DNA from: Aeromonas taiwanensis | GTDB taxonomy: Bacteria > Pseudomonadota > Gammaproteobacteria > Enterobacterales > Aeromonadaceae | Assembly (NCBI RefSeq): GCF_000820165.1 | Contig: NZ_CDDD01000101.1 | Span: forward strand, 186,001 to 250,000 | Reading direction: 5' to 3' | Length of the DNA: 64,000 bases | In this document: piece after piece, positions 18,629-28,699 of the stretch | How the letters are laid out: every line of letters starts with the position of its first letter | Position numbering within the stretch: position 1 is the first letter of the stretch | Translations under genes and position numbers: made by a program | The notes under the pieces: model-generated | Seen by the model: the letters and a program-made list of their open reading frames with translations, nothing else | Told to the model about the DNA's origin: nothing | Databases searched by the model: none

Positions 18629-19078
18629 ATGCCCATCTGGGTCGATGCCGATGCCTGCCCCATTCCGGTCAAGGAGATCCTCTACCGCGCCGCCCACCGC
18701 GCCCAGGTGGTGACCACCCTGGTAGCCAACCAGGGGCTCAGAGTCCCCCCCTCCCCCTTCATCAAGACCCAGCAGGTGGAGAAGGGATTCGATGTGGCGG
18801 ATCATGTCATCGCCCAGCAGGTCAAACCCGGCGATCTGGTGATCACCGGCGACATCCCCCTCGCCTCCTGGGTCATCGATGCCGGTGGCGAGGCGCTCAA
18901 CCCCCGCGGCGAGATCTACACCCGCGAAACCATCAAGGCGCGCCTCGGCATGCGCAACTTCATGGAGGAGCTGCGCTCCGCCGGGGTTCAGACCGGTGGC
19001 CCCGCGCCCCTCAACGCCGCCGACAAGCAGCGCTTCGCCAATGCGCTGGACAAGTGGCTGGTCAGAGGCAAGCTCTGA
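18629..19078 (+). CDS. yaiI: UPF0178 (YaiI/YqxD) family protein
   Basis: A 149-residue cytosolic protein starting [18 protein letters not shown], the hallmark of the YaiI/YqxD family, which has a PIN-like fold with acidic residues (DADACP and GDIPLA). No biochemical role is established for the family. The ATG has AGGAAG upstream. It is divergent from zntB and ends at a terminator shared with nupC. Confidence 0.9.
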   Translation: MPIWVDADACPIPVKEILYRAAHRAQVVTTLVANQGLRVPPSPFIKTQQVEKGFDVADHVIAQQVKPGDLVITGDIPLASWVIDAGGEALNPRGEIYTRETIKARLGMRNFMEELRSAGVQTGGPAPLNAADKQRFANALDKWLVRGKL

Positions 19079-19145
19079 CCCCTGCATACAGGGTCTGACA
19101 GGGCCAGTCCCTTGCTTGCGGCCTGTGACCGCCAGACGCAAAAAA

Positions 19146-19173
19146 ACAAGCCCCTGCCGGGGCAGGGGCTTGT
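19146..19173. terminator. Bidirectional terminator between yaiI and nupC
   Basis: A long GC stem (CAAGCCCCTGCC/GGCAGGGGCTTG) lies between the convergent yaiI and nupC genes, with an A-run on the left that serves nupC; the T-run for yaiI is poor. Confidence 0.75.
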
Positions 19174-19196
19174 CACCGCAAATGCGGGCGGACCAA

Positions 19197-20402
19197 TCAG
19201 ATCATCACGCCGGCAATGACGGCGGAGAGCAGGCTCACCAGGGTGGAGCCGTAGACCAGCTTCAGACCGAAGCGGGAGACCATGTTGCCCTTCTCTTCGT
19301 TCAGCGCCTTCACTGCACCGGCGATGATGCCGATGGAACTAAAGTTGGCGAACGACACCATGAAGATGGAGAGCATGCCGACGGTGCGGGGGGAGAGCTC
19401 GGCGGCAACCTTGCCGAGATCCATCATGGCCACGAACTCGTTGGTCACCAGCTTGGTCGCCATGATGGAGCCGGCCTGCAGCGCCTCACCGCTCGGGATG
19501 CCCAGGATCCAGGCGATGGGGTAGAAGATATAGCCCATGACGTGCTGGAAGTTGACGCCAAATGCCGCCTCGAACAGGAAGTTGATGAGGGCGATCAGGG
19601 CGATGAAGCCCACCAGCATGGCACCGACGATGACCGCCACGGTGAAACCGGCCATGATGTATTCCCCCAGCATCTCGAAGAAGTTCTCCTGCTTCGGGGT
19701 GTGGTGCTCGTCACCTTCGGCCAGCGCCTTGGCGTCGGTCACGGTATTGTCCGGCTCGTAGGGGTTGATGAGGGAGAGCACGATGAAGGTGCTGAACATG
19801 TTGAGCACCAGGGCCGCCACCACGTAACGCGGCTCGATCATCTGCATGTAGGCACCGACGATGGACATGGAGACGGTGGACATGGCGGTCGCCGCCAGGG
19901 TGTACATCTGCTTCTCGTTGAGGTGCGGCAGTATGTTCTTGAGGGCGATGAAGTTCTCGGACTGGCCGACGATCATGGAGCTGATGGCGTTGAAGGACTC
20001 CAGCTTGCCCATGCCGTTGATCTTGGCCAGCACGGTGCCGATGCCGCGAATGACGATGGGCAGCAGGCGGATGTACTGCAGTATGCCGATCAGCACGGAG
20101 ATGAAGACGATGGGCATCAGCACCATCAGGAAGAAGGAGAAGGCCCCCTCATTCATCAGACCGCCGAACACGAAGTCGGTCCCCTGCTTGGCAAACTCCA
20201 TCAGCTTGGTGAAGCCGGCGGCAAAGCCACCGATGACGGCCAGACCCACTTCGGAGTTCAGCATGAACCAGGCCAGCGCCAGCTCGACCACCAACAGTTG
20301 GCCGATGTAGCGCAGCTTGATCTGTTTCCAGTTGCGGCGGTTTGCCAGCAACGCCAGAGCGAGGACCATCACGAGTCCGAGCACAAAGTGAACGTATTCC
20401 AT
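19197..20402 (-). CDS. nupC: Concentrative nucleoside transporter NupC
   Basis: A 401-residue inner-membrane proton-driven nucleoside importer of the CNT family with about ten hydrophobic segments. Blocks such as [31 protein letters not shown] and [12 protein letters not shown] closely follow E. coli NupC rather than NupX or PsuT. E. coli nupC is under CRP and CytR control, and the upstream region here contains a CRP-like site and LacI-family operator motifs. Monocistronic. Confidence 0.95.
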   Translation of the reverse strand: MEYVHFVLGLVMVLALALLANRRNWKQIKLRYIGQLLVVELALAWFMLNSEVGLAVIGGFAAGFTKLMEFAKQGTDFVFGGLMNEGAFSFFLMVLMPIVFISVLIGILQYIRLLPIVIRGIGTVLAKINGMGKLESFNAISSMIVGQSENFIALKNILPHLNEKQMYTLAATAMSTVSMSIVGAYMQMIEPRYVVAALVLNMFSTFIVLSLINPYEPDNTVTDAKALAEGDEHHTPKQENFFEMLGEYIMAGFTVAVIVGAMLVGFIALIALINFLFEAAFGVNFQHVMGYIFYPIAWILGIPSGEALQAGSIMATKLVTNEFVAMMDLGKVAAELSPRTVGMLSIFMVSFANFSSIGIIAGAVKALNEEKGNMVSRFGLKLVYGSTLVSLLSAVIAGVMI

Positions 20403-20920
20403 ACCAGTAGCACCTGAGTAAGTGATAATTTTTGACTGGCGCCATCATAAATAACTGCATATTTAAAAATCAGATGGCCATCACAATCCGCAGTAAAAAT
20501 ATGCATCCTAGATAATACAAACGTTTTTAAATTAATTCCCCTTTCCAGCGTTATTAATCATTTTTCACTAGTTATAAAACTTGTTAAAAAACAATTATAT
20601 AATGTCACATCATGCCCACTTGCATCAGCAAACGTTTTTTCTCGACATCATGATACAAGAATATAAAACCCATCTTATTCACTGCCCCGCGTCTTGCGTC
20701 TAATTAAAAACGTTTTCTCTCCGGGAAATAATGATTCCGGCAGGATGGTTGTCATACGGTGCAGTCCCATGACCAGCCCCCATGTCGGGAGATGGTATGG
20801 CACCCTCCCGGTACCTCACGGACAACAGCTCAATTTTCCGCCACATCGAGCGCCACATTCTGGTATGATGCGCCCCCTTGCGCGCCGCGCACCCCGTTTT
20901 CAGTGAAATAGAGTCCTTTT
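20403..20920. promoter_or_regulatory. AT-rich divergent control region of nupC and dbpA
   Basis: This gene-free 518-base stretch is strikingly AT-rich to about 20740. A CRP-like site (TGTGA-N6-TCTGA on the minus strand) lies at 20470-20485, centred about 75 bases before the nupC start. Three motifs with the core AAACGTTTT lie at 20519-20528, 20628-20640 (GCAAACGTTTTTT) and 20707-20717. They resemble LacI-family (PurR/CytR-type) operators. Close to dbpA an extended -10 element, TGGTATGAT, ends at 20869. Confidence 0.55.
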
Positions 20921-22300
20921 GTGAACAACAGTGAATTTAGCAGCCTGAACCTCTCCCCCGCCCTGCAAGAGAACCTCGCCAGCCTGGGCTATCTGCAGAT
21001 GACCCCGATCCAGGCCCAGAGCCTGCCCCTGGTTCTCGATGGCAAAGATCTGATCGCCAAGGCAAAAACCGGCAGCGGCAAGACCGCCGCCTTCGGCCTC
21101 GGCCTGCTCTCCCACCTCGACGTCAACCGGCTCGAGGTACAGGCACTGGTGCTCTGCCCGACCCGCGAGCTGGCGGATCAGGTGGCCACCGAGATCCGTC
21201 GGCTGGCCCGCACCCTGCCGAACGTCAAGCTGGTGACCCTGTGCGGCGGCACACCGACCGCCCCCCAGTCCGCCACCCTGAGCTTCGGCGCCCACATCGC
21301 CGTCGGCACGCCGGGCCGGGTGCTCAAGCATCTGGAGCAGGGCACCCTGGATCTGGATTGCCTCAAGACGCTGGTGCTGGACGAGGCGGATCGCATGCTG
21401 GACATGGGCTTTGGCGAAGACATCAACCGGGTCATCGGCTATGCCCCGCACGAGCGTCAGACCCTGCTCTTCTCCGCCACCTACCCGGAGGGGATCGCCA
21501 GGATGAGCCGCGGCGTGCAGCGCAACCCGGTCGAGGTGAGCGTGGAGTCCCTGCACGAGGAGAGCGCCATCGAACAGAAGCTCTACGAAGTGCCGGCCGG
21601 TCAGCGCCTCGACGCCCTCACCTGGTTGCTGAGCCACCATCAACCCGCCTCCTGCGTGGTGTTCTGCAACACCAAGCGTGCCTGCAGCGACGTGGCCGAC
21701 CATCTGGCGGCCAAGGGCTTCTCGGCCCTGGCGCTGAACGGCGATCTGGAGCAGCGGGAGCGGGATCAGGTGCTGGTGCGCTTTGCCAACGGCAGCGCCA
21801 CCATACTGGTGGCCACCGACGTGGCGGCCCGCGGCCTCGACATCAAGGAGCTGGGTGCCGTCATCAACTACGAGCTCACCTATGACCCCGAGGTGCACGT
21901 GCACCGCATCGGCCGCACCGGCCGCGCCGGTCAGCAGGGTCTGGCCCTGAGTCTCTATCAGCCCAATGAAGCCCAGCGCGTCAACCTCATCGAGGAGTAC
22001 CAGCGGGCCCCTATGCCCCTGGGGGATCTCGACGCCATCGGCCGCACCGTCAAGCCGATTGCCCCGCAGATGGTGACCCTCTCCATCGATGCGGGCCGCA
22101 AGACCAAGGTGCGAGCGGGCGACATCCTGGGCGCCCTGACCGGCGAGGGCGGCATTGCCGGTAGCGAGGTGGGCAAGATCCAGATCGCCGAGCAGTACTC
22201 CTACGTCGCGGTCAAGCAGGGCGTCGCCAAGGCGGCGCTCAAGCGGCTGCAGGAAGGCAAGATCAAGGGGCGCAGCTACCGTGCCCGCAAACTGGGCTAA
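20921..22300 (+). CDS. dbpA: ATP-dependent RNA helicase DbpA
   Basis: A 459-residue DEAD-box helicase acting on 23S rRNA during large-subunit assembly. Helicase motifs are all present: Q motif (MTPIQAQSLP), Walker A (AKTGSGKT), PTREL, TPGR, DEAD (VLDEADRMLDMG), SAT, VATDVAARGLDI and HRIGRTGRAG. The C-terminal domain (about 385-459) is the DbpA RNA-binding RRM-like domain that recognises hairpin 92. Start is GTG at 20921 with a weak GAG site. Single gene with its own hairpin downstream. Confidence 0.93.
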   Translation: MNNSEFSSLNLSPALQENLASLGYLQMTPIQAQSLPLVLDGKDLIAKAKTGSGKTAAFGLGLLSHLDVNRLEVQALVLCPTRELADQVATEIRRLARTLPNVKLVTLCGGTPTAPQSATLSFGAHIAVGTPGRVLKHLEQGTLDLDCLKTLVLDEADRMLDMGFGEDINRVIGYAPHERQTLLFSATYPEGIARMSRGVQRNPVEVSVESLHEESAIEQKLYEVPAGQRLDALTWLLSHHQPASCVVFCNTKRACSDVADHLAAKGFSALALNGDLEQRERDQVLVRFANGSATILVATDVAARGLDIKELGAVINYELTYDPEVHVHRIGRTGRAGQQGLALSLYQPNEAQRVNLIEEYQRAPMPLGDLDAIGRTVKPIAPQMVTLSIDAGRKTKVRAGDILGALTGEGGIAGSEVGKIQIAEQYSYVAVKQGVAKAALKRLQEGKIKGRSYRARKLG

Positions 22301-22327
22301 GGTTTTCAACATCCCCGGATCCAGACC

Positions 22328-22353
22328 ACAGGCGCCTGACAGGCGCCTGTTTC
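22328..22353 (+). terminator. Probable terminator of dbpA
   Basis: ACAGGCGCCTG and CAGGCGCCTGT form an 11-base-pair stem followed by only three T residues. Each arm is also self-complementary, so alternative folds exist. Confidence 0.55.
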
Positions 22354-22390
22354 ATATAGTTCGATGCCGCCCTGCGGCAAGACAGGTGCC

Positions 22391-22681
22391 ATGAGCCAAG
22401 CAACCCAGACCGATGTCAGCTGCCAGAACTGCGAGGCCTGCTGCTGCCGCCTCGAGGTGATGCTGTTTACCGATACCGGCGTGCCGGATCGCTATGTGGA
22501 AGAGCGAGAGGGAGAGGTGCCGGTGATGCACCGGCTGGAGGATGGCTGGTGCGCGGCGCTCGACCGCAACACCATGATGTGCCGCATCTACGAGGTTCGC
22601 CCCCTCATCTGCCGCGAGTTCGAGATGGGGGAGCCCGACTGCCTCGACGAACGGGACAAGTGGTTTATCAGGCTCGAATAA
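22391..22681 (+). CDS. YkgJ-family cysteine-cluster protein
   Basis: A 96-residue cytosolic protein with the CxxCxxCC cluster (CQNCEACCC) and the downstream MCRIYEVRPLICREFE motif characteristic of YkgJ/UPF0153 proteins. The conserved cysteines are thought to bind zinc or iron; no activity is established. It begins just after the dbpA hairpin; the ribosome site (AGG) is weak, so the start is less certain than the family. Confidence 0.8.
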   Translation: MSQATQTDVSCQNCEACCCRLEVMLFTDTGVPDRYVEEREGEVPVMHRLEDGWCAALDRNTMMCRIYEVRPLICREFEMGEPDCLDERDKWFIRLE

Positions 22682-22981
22682 CGCGCTCCGAAGGGATCGC
22701 ATCCCGACACTACCCCAAGCCTCCCTTCCGTCCTGGATCCTCGCCTCGCGATACCGCCTCCAATGTGGCAGCGAGGTAAGGATATAGGGTCAGGGCCCCC
22801 GCCCTTGCCCCGGCGAAAACCGGTCGTCATCCCTCGCGGAACACCGCAACCCGGCAACATTTAAGGACCCATATCGGCCCATTCGTGCGGTTGCAGTTAA
22901 CAAAACGTTGCTGCTATCATCCGCGCCGACTCAAAACATTCCACCAACTGAAACCTTTTGGCATCCACCCGGGGACCCACG
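22682..22981. other. Gene-free spacer with promoter for the PepSY gene
   Basis: No coding signal was found in this 300-base stretch. A plausible sigma-70 promoter reads TTGCAG at 22891-22896 and TATCAT at 22915-22920 with an 18-base spacer, directed at the PepSY gene. No convincing Fur box or other operator is seen. Confidence 0.5.
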
Positions 22982-24382
22982 ATGAAGCACCAAGACACCG
23001 CCTGCTACCAAAGGATCTGGCGCTGGCATTTCTATGCCGGCCTCTTCGTCGCCCCCTTCCTGATCCTGCTCTCCCTCACCGGCATCGTCTATCTGTACAA
23101 ACCCCAGCTGGACAACCTCATGTATCCCGAGCTGATGAAGGTGACGCCCGCGACCCGCTCCCTGAGTGCCGATGCGCTCCTGGCCAAGGCGCAGATCGCC
23201 ATGCCGGACGCCAGCCTGCGCAAATATCTGCCCCCGGCGGCGGAGGACGCGAGCGCCCAGCTCATCGTCATGCGGGACGGCCAGGAGCTGACCCTCTTCC
23301 TGGATCCGGCCACCGGCGCCCTGCTCGGCACCATGGACAACAAGTGGAATCTGCAGGCGGTGGCCCGCGCCCTGCACGCGGAGCTGATGCTCGGCACCAC
23401 GGGGGATCGCCTGATCGAACTCGCCGCCGGCTGGGGTATCGTGCTGCTCATCAGCGGGCTCTATCTCTGGTGGCCCCGCAAGGGGCCGGGGATGGGTGGC
23501 ATCCTCTGGCCGCGCCGCAGCCAGCACGGTCGCCTCTGGTGGCGCGATCTGCACGCCGTGGTCGGCTTCTGGGGGGCGGGTTTCCTGCTGCTGCTGCTCT
23601 TGAGCGGCATGACCTGGACCGGCTTCTGGGGCAGCCAGTTCGCCGACCTGTGGAACCGTTTCCCCGCCGCCATGTGGAACGAGGTGCCCAAGTCGGCCCT
23701 CCTCGGCCGCAGCCTCAACCACGCCCACGAGCAGACCCTGCCCTGGGGGACCGAGACCCTGCCCATGCCGAGCTCGCAACCCCAGCCAGAGAGCCATGAT
23801 CACAGCGCCATGGACCATGGCGGCGGACACGAGGGCATGGTCATGGCCAGCCACCGCATTCCGCTGCAACGGGTAGTTGACATCGCCACCGAGCGTAGGG
23901 TCAGCCCGGGCTACAGCATCACCCCGCCCGCCGGAGACACCGGCGTCTACACCATCGCCATCTTTGCCGACGATCCGCGCAACGACGCCACCCTGCACAT
24001 CGACCAGTACAGCGGCGAGGTGCTGGCCGACGTGCGCTGGCAGGATTACAGCCCGGTCGCCAAGACGGTGGAGACAGGCGTCATGCTGCACATGGGCAAG
24101 ATGTATGGCTGGCCCCACCAGCTCGTCATGCTGATCATCTGCCTGATGATACTGGCCAGCTCGGTGAGCGGGCTCTGGATCTGGTGGCGCCGCCGCCCCA
24201 GCGGCCGCCTCGCCGCCCCGCCCCTGCCGGCAACCCTGCCCCCCATGGGCGGTGCCATCGCCGTGCTGGTGGTGCTCGGGATCTGCTTCCCGCTGGTGGG
24301 CGGCTCCATGCTGGTGATCTGGCTGCTGGACAGCCTGCTCTTCGCTCGCCGTCGGGCCTCCCGACTGGCACGGGCCAGCTAG
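22982..24382 (+). CDS. PepSY-associated membrane protein with histidine-rich loop
   Basis: A 466-residue inner-membrane protein of the PepSY_TM (PiuB-like) family, often linked to iron or siderophore uptake and sometimes described as iron-reducing. Four main hydrophobic segments are visible: about 15-37, 150-165, 195-215 and 380-400, with another pair near the C-terminus. Two periplasmic loops carry PepSY-like regions. Unusually, the loop around residues 270-290 contains a His/Met-rich stretch (SHDHSAMDHGGGHEGM), which resembles copper-binding segments and suggests metal handling. The substrate is unknown. Confidence 0.82.
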   Translation: MKHQDTACYQRIWRWHFYAGLFVAPFLILLSLTGIVYLYKPQLDNLMYPELMKVTPATRSLSADALLAKAQIAMPDASLRKYLPPAAEDASAQLIVMRDGQELTLFLDPATGALLGTMDNKWNLQAVARALHAELMLGTTGDRLIELAAGWGIVLLISGLYLWWPRKGPGMGGILWPRRSQHGRLWWRDLHAVVGFWGAGFLLLLLLSGMTWTGFWGSQFADLWNRFPAAMWNEVPKSALLGRSLNHAHEQTLPWGTETLPMPSSQPQPESHDHSAMDHGGGHEGMVMASHRIPLQRVVDIATERRVSPGYSITPPAGDTGVYTIAIFADDPRNDATLHIDQYSGEVLADVRWQDYSPVAKTVETGVMLHMGKMYGWPHQLVMLIICLMILASSVSGLWIWWRRRPSGRLAAPPLPATLPPMGGAIAVLVVLGICFPLVGGSMLVIWLLDSLLFARRRASRLARAS

Positions 24383-24422
24383 TCGCAGGCCAGGGTTAAC
24401 GCAACCTGACGCACCCGCCAGC

Positions 24423-24451
24423 AAAAAGGCTCCCCTGCGGGAGCCTTTTTT
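24423..24451. terminator. Bidirectional terminator between PepSY gene and menA
   Basis: GGCTCCC/GGGAGCC with a four-base loop lies between A and T runs. It is nearly identical to the terminator at 16964. Confidence 0.85.
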
Positions 24452-24473
24452 CATTGCCAAACAAGGCCGCGAC

Positions 24474-25379
24474 TCAGGAGAGCGCCAGCCCGATGGAGAG
24501 CAGCAGGCTGTAGAGGAAGGCGCTGATGGCGGTCTTCTTGAGAGCACCTGTCAGCACCTCACCATCGAAACTCTCTCGCAGGGTCCTGGCCGCATCGGTC
24601 AGCGGCTTCATGGCGGGCAGGAAGATCCAGGGCCAGACGCTGGCGGGCTGGGTCAGGATGAAGGCGATGGTGACCAGCAGCGCCGCCCCCAGCAGGACCC
24701 AGTGATAGGCGATGGCGCGGTTGCGACCCAGGCGCACCGCCAGGGTGATCTTGCCGCTGGCGGCATCGGTCTCGATGTCGCGCACGTTGTTGATGTTGAG
24801 CACGGCGGTGGCCAGCAGACCGCAGGCGGTGGCTGGCAGCAGCAGGTCCCACTCCAGGCTATGGGTGAAGAGGTAGTAGGAGCCGAGCACCCCCAGCAGG
24901 CCGAAGAAAAGGAACACCGAGATATCCCCGAAACCGCGATAGCCGTAGGGGGTCTTGCCCACTGTGTAGGTGATGGCCGCGACGATGGCCGCGCCCCCCA
25001 GCAGGATGAAGGCCAGGATCTGCCGCCACTCCTCGCCAAACGCGCAGGCCAGCAGGGCCAGTCCGCTCACCACGGCCGCCAGGGCGGTCAGCCCCATGGC
25101 CACGCACATCTGATGCTTGGTAATGAGACCGGAGACCACGGCACGCTGGGGGCCGATCCGCTCCCCGTTGTCGGCACCGGAGACCGCATCCCCGTAGTCG
25201 TTGGCCAGGTTGGAGAGGATCTGCAGCAGGATGGCGGTCAGCAGAGAGAGACCCATGATGGTGCCATCGAAGGCACCCCGACTGGCTGCGAGCCCCGAGC
25301 CCAGCAGAATGGAGGAGCACGCCAGGGGCAAAGTTCGCAAACGCGCCGCCAGCAACCAAACAGAGAGGGTATTAGTCAT
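24474..25379 (-). CDS. menA: 1,4-dihydroxy-2-naphthoate polyprenyltransferase MenA
   Basis: A 301-residue inner-membrane UbiA-superfamily enzyme that prenylates 1,4-dihydroxy-2-naphthoate to give demethylmenaquinone. The two aspartate-rich motifs are NLANDYGD (about 58-65) and NNVRDIETD (about 197-205), with about eight hydrophobic segments. It is divergent from the menFDHBCE operon, so all the genes for chorismate to demethylmenaquinone except the thioesterase (MenI) step are gathered here; ubiE is not in the window. Confidence 0.95.
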   Translation of the reverse strand: MTNTLSVWLLAARLRTLPLACSSILLGSGLAASRGAFDGTIMGLSLLTAILLQILSNLANDYGDAVSGADNGERIGPQRAVVSGLITKHQMCVAMGLTALAAVVSGLALLACAFGEEWRQILAFILLGGAAIVAAITYTVGKTPYGYRGFGDISVFLFFGLLGVLGSYYLFTHSLEWDLLLPATACGLLATAVLNINNVRDIETDAASGKITLAVRLGRNRAIAYHWVLLGAALLVTIAFILTQPASVWPWIFLPAMKPLTDAARTLRESFDGEVLTGALKKTAISAFLYSLLLSIGLALS

Positions 25380-25588
25380 ATTGTGATGGCCAAACGATCG
25401 GATATTGATCGTGTTAAGGGTTATCGAACCGGATTTAGGTATACTTGGCTCCGTGGGGGCTGGGCTCCCTCGGGCAATTTACATGGAAGAATGGGCAGAT
25501 AATATATAGGAAATCATCGCCCTTTGGCATCAACCTGCGCCATCCTCCCCCAGAGCGAGCGCGACTATCCGGCTCAGACAAGACATCC

Positions 25589-26920
25589 ATGTTGGCTCAG
25601 ACCCATCTCAAGCAACAACTGGACGCCCTGCGTCACAGCAATGTCAGCGGTTTCGTGCGCCTGCGCGTGGCGGCCAGCGTCGACGCCTTCCCGGGCTGGC
25701 TGGCGGCCCAGACGCTCTACCCCCGTATCTATTGGCAGGCCAGAGGGCAGCAGAGCCCGGAGTATGTCGCGCTCGGCGCCATCCATGAGCTGACCCGCCC
25801 GGAAGAGATCCAGCGGGTCTGCGATCTCGCCGCCGCCGGCAGCGAAGACAGCCCGCGCTATTACGGCGGCCTGGCGTTCGACCCGGATCAGCCGGGCTGG
25901 CAGGGTTTTGGCCCCTGCCGCTTCGTGCTGCCCCGCGTCGAGCTGGTGCGCCGGGGGGAGTGCACCAGCCTGTGCCTCAACCTCTGGCTGCCCGACCCGG
26001 CCCACGGCGCCGAGTTCGAGGCCGAGCTGCAGGCGGCCGAGTCCGCCCTGGATGCGCTGCAACCTGAGGCCCCCCTGCCTGTGCTGCAGAAGCGGCCATG
26101 GCAGCGCCGGGATGTGCCGGGCCAGGCCCAGTGGCAGACCCTGGTAGCGCGGGTGACGGATCCCGGCTTCCAGGCCCGCACCCCCAAGGTGGTGCTGTCG
26201 CGGGAGAGCCTGCTCGAAAGCGAGCAGAAGGAGGCCCCCCTCTGCCCCTGGTCCCTGCTGACCCAATGGGCGAGCCTGGCCCAGGAGTGCTTCCACTTCG
26301 GCTTCCAGTTCTCCCCCGAGCAGAGCTTCATCTCCTGCTCCCCCGAACGCCTCTACCGCCGGGAGCGCGGCCACCTCTTCACCGAGGCGCTGGCGGGCAC
26401 CATTCGCCGCTCCGGCGACGAAGCGACCGACGCGGCCCTGGCCGCCGAGCTGCTGGCCGACAACAAGAACCGGCTGGAGAACCGGCTGGTCCACGCCGAC
26501 ATTCTCAACCGTCTGGCCCCCCTCACCACCGATGCCACCCTGACCGAGCCGCGCATCCTGAAACTGCGGCTGCTGCAGCACCTCAAGTGCGACATCGAGG
26601 CCGAGCTCAAGCCCGGCGTGTGCGACTGGCAGCTGCTGGCCGCGCTGCACCCCACCCCCGCCGTGGGCGGCGCCCCGCGGGAGGCGGCGCTCGCCTTCAT
26701 CCGCGAGTTCGAACCCTATGATCGCGGCTGGTATGCCGGTGCCTGCGGCATGCTGAGCCGGGAAACCTCGGAGTTTGCGGTCGCCATTCGCAGCGCCCGG
26801 ATCAGGGAGCAGCGCATCAGCCTGTTTGCCGGTGCCGGCATAGTGGCGGGCTCGGAGCCTGCCGCCGAGTGGGCCGAACTCGACAACAAGATCGCCAACG
26901 TGCTCTCCCTGCTGGGATAG
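25589..26920 (+). CDS. menF: Isochorismate synthase MenF
   Basis: A 443-residue chorismate-binding enzyme that isomerises chorismate to isochorismate, the first step of menaquinone synthesis. The C-terminal two thirds carry the family blocks FISCSPERLYRR, EALAGTIRR, NRLVHADI, HPTPAVGGAPR and the terminal GAGIVAGSEP. Being next to menD it is MenF rather than a siderophore EntC. ATG at 25589 is preferred over the far upstream in-frame ATG at 25445, which would add a family-atypical 48-residue tail overlapping the likely promoter (a TATACT hexamer at 25440). Confidence 0.93.
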   Translation: MLAQTHLKQQLDALRHSNVSGFVRLRVAASVDAFPGWLAAQTLYPRIYWQARGQQSPEYVALGAIHELTRPEEIQRVCDLAAAGSEDSPRYYGGLAFDPDQPGWQGFGPCRFVLPRVELVRRGECTSLCLNLWLPDPAHGAEFEAELQAAESALDALQPEAPLPVLQKRPWQRRDVPGQAQWQTLVARVTDPGFQARTPKVVLSRESLLESEQKEAPLCPWSLLTQWASLAQECFHFGFQFSPEQSFISCSPERLYRRERGHLFTEALAGTIRRSGDEATDAALAAELLADNKNRLENRLVHADILNRLAPLTTDATLTEPRILKLRLLQHLKCDIEAELKPGVCDWQLLAALHPTPAVGGAPREAALAFIREFEPYDRGWYAGACGMLSRETSEFAVAIRSARIREQRISLFAGAGIVAGSEPAAEWAELDNKIANVLSLLG

Positions 26921-26953
26921 CGTTTCTCACCGTTTCCTCACTGCGAGAGCCCC

Positions 26954-28699
26954 ATGTCCGCCAGCCAAGTGTCCGCGCATCCCGCCTTTGCCAGCCACCA
27001 TGCCACCTTCAACCACGTCTGGTCCTCCCTCTTGCTGGAAGAGCTCTATCGCCTCGGCGTGCGCGACATCGCCCTGGCCTCCGGCTCGCGCTCGGCGCCG
27101 CTCACCATGGCCGCCGCCGCCCACCCGGGGTTTCGCCGTCACCTGCATTTTGACGAGCGGGGTCTGGGCTTCATGGCGCTGGGGCTGGCCAAGGGGAGCG
27201 GTCGCCCGGTGGCGGTGATCATGACCTCGGGCACCGCGGTGGCCAACCTCTGGCCCGCAGTGGCCGAGGCCCAGCTGACCGGCGTGCCGCTCATCATTCT
27301 CTCCGCCGACCGGCCACCCGAGCTCATCGACAACGGGGCCAACCAGGCCATCGACCAGCAGGGGATCTTCGGCCGCTACCCCGTCCACCAGCAGAACCTG
27401 CCGAGCCCCACCCCCAGCATCCCGGCCGCCTTCGTGCTGAGCTCGGTGGATCAGGCGCTGGCCCGGCAGGCGCACACGCCGGGGCCGGTACACTTCAACT
27501 GCATGTACCCCGAGCCCCTCTATCCGGGCGATGCCTACCTGGACTTCTCCGCCTATCTGGCCCCCCTCGGGGACTGGCTCCACTCGGGCGAGCCCTGGAG
27601 TCCCTGGCAGCAGAGCGAACAGCACTGCCCCCGTCAACCCGACTGGGACAGCCTCACCGGCAGGCGCGGCGTCATCGTCGCCGGGCGCATCCAGGATCCG
27701 GCGCAAGGCAAGGCGGTCGCCGCGCTGGCCGAGCGGCTCGGCTGGCCGCTGCTGGCGGACTTGCAGAGCCAGATACGCTTCGACACCTGCAATCTGGTGC
27801 ACACGGACCTCGCCCTGCAGAACAGCTGCTTCGTGACCGAGCTGGCCCGCGCCGAGGTGCTGCTGCAATTCGGCGCCCGCCTCATCTCCAAGCGCCTCGG
27901 CCAGTTCATCAAGCAGCACCCCTGGCAGGATTACTGGCTGGTGGATCCGCAGCCGGCCCGGCTCGACCCCGACTACCGGCTGCGCCGGCGCCTGGTGTGC
28001 GAGCCCGACGCCTTTGCCGCGGCCCACCCGGTGGCGCACCCGCAGCAACCCTGGCACAGGCTGGCAGAGCGCCAGCAGGGCATCAGCCAGCAGATCCGCG
28101 CCGCCTGCGATCGCTTCTCCGAGCTCGGGGTCTGCCATCGCCTGAATCGGCTCATCCGGGGCCAGCTGTTTGTCGGCAACAGCATGCCGGCCCGGCTGAT
28201 GGACATGCTGGGCGAGGCGGGTCACGGCCCCAGCCGGGTGATGACCAACCGCGGCGCCTCCGGCATCGACGGCCTGATCGCCACCGCCCATGGCTTCGCC
28301 CAGTCGGTCCGGCCGGACGGCGACGAGCCCACCACCTTGCTGCTCGGGGATCTCAGCGCCCTGCACGACCTCAACAGCCTGGCCCTGCTCGGCAAGGGGA
28401 GCCGCCCTATGGTGGTGATCCTGCTCAACAACGACGGCGGCAGCATCTTCCGCATGCTGCCGGTGCCGACCAAAGACGCACTGCTGGAGACCTACTACTG
28501 CCTGCCCCACGGCCTGCACTTCGAGCACGCCGCCGCCATGTTCGGCCTGCAGTACCGGGCGCCGACCACCCTGGGCGAATTTGAACGGGACTACGCCACT
28601 GCACTGCAAAGCGGGGTTACCCTGATTGAAATCAAGGTGCCGAGCAGTGAAGTCGCCGAGGATCTCAAGGCGCTGGGAGCCGCTATCCGTGGCGTCTAA
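26954..28699 (+). CDS. menD: SEPHCHC synthase MenD
   Basis: A 581-residue thiamine-diphosphate enzyme that condenses isochorismate with 2-oxoglutarate, releasing CO2. The N-terminal pyrimidine-binding domain includes the catalytic glutamate region ([13 protein letters not shown]). The C-terminal pyrophosphate-binding domain includes [12 protein letters not shown] and NNDGGSIF. Length matches the family. It is 33 bases after menF and its stop overlaps menH by 11 bases. Confidence 0.96.
   Translation: MSASQVSAHPAFASHHATFNHVWSSLLLEELYRLGVRDIALASGSRSAPLTMAAAAHPGFRRHLHFDERGLGFMALGLAKGSGRPVAVIMTSGTAVANLWPAVAEAQLTGVPLIILSADRPPELIDNGANQAIDQQGIFGRYPVHQQNLPSPTPSIPAAFVLSSVDQALARQAHTPGPVHFNCMYPEPLYPGDAYLDFSAYLAPLGDWLHSGEPWSPWQQSEQHCPRQPDWDSLTGRRGVIVAGRIQDPAQGKAVAALAERLGWPLLADLQSQIRFDTCNLVHTDLALQNSCFVTELARAEVLLQFGARLISKRLGQFIKQHPWQDYWLVDPQPARLDPDYRLRRRLVCEPDAFAAAHPVAHPQQPWHRLAERQQGISQQIRAACDRFSELGVCHRLNRLIRGQLFVGNSMPARLMDMLGEAGHGPSRVMTNRGASGIDGLIATAHGFAQSVRPDGDEPTTLLLGDLSALHDLNSLALLGKGSRPMVVILLNNDGGSIFRMLPVPTKDALLETYYCLPHGLHFEHAAAMFGLQYRAPTTLGEFERDYATALQSGVTLIEIKVPSSEVAEDLKALGAAIRGV

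Noticed and set aside
20519-20528. AAACGTTTTT motifs as transposon ends
   Set aside because: No paired terminal repeats, transposase or target duplication is visible; operator motifs are the simpler reading.
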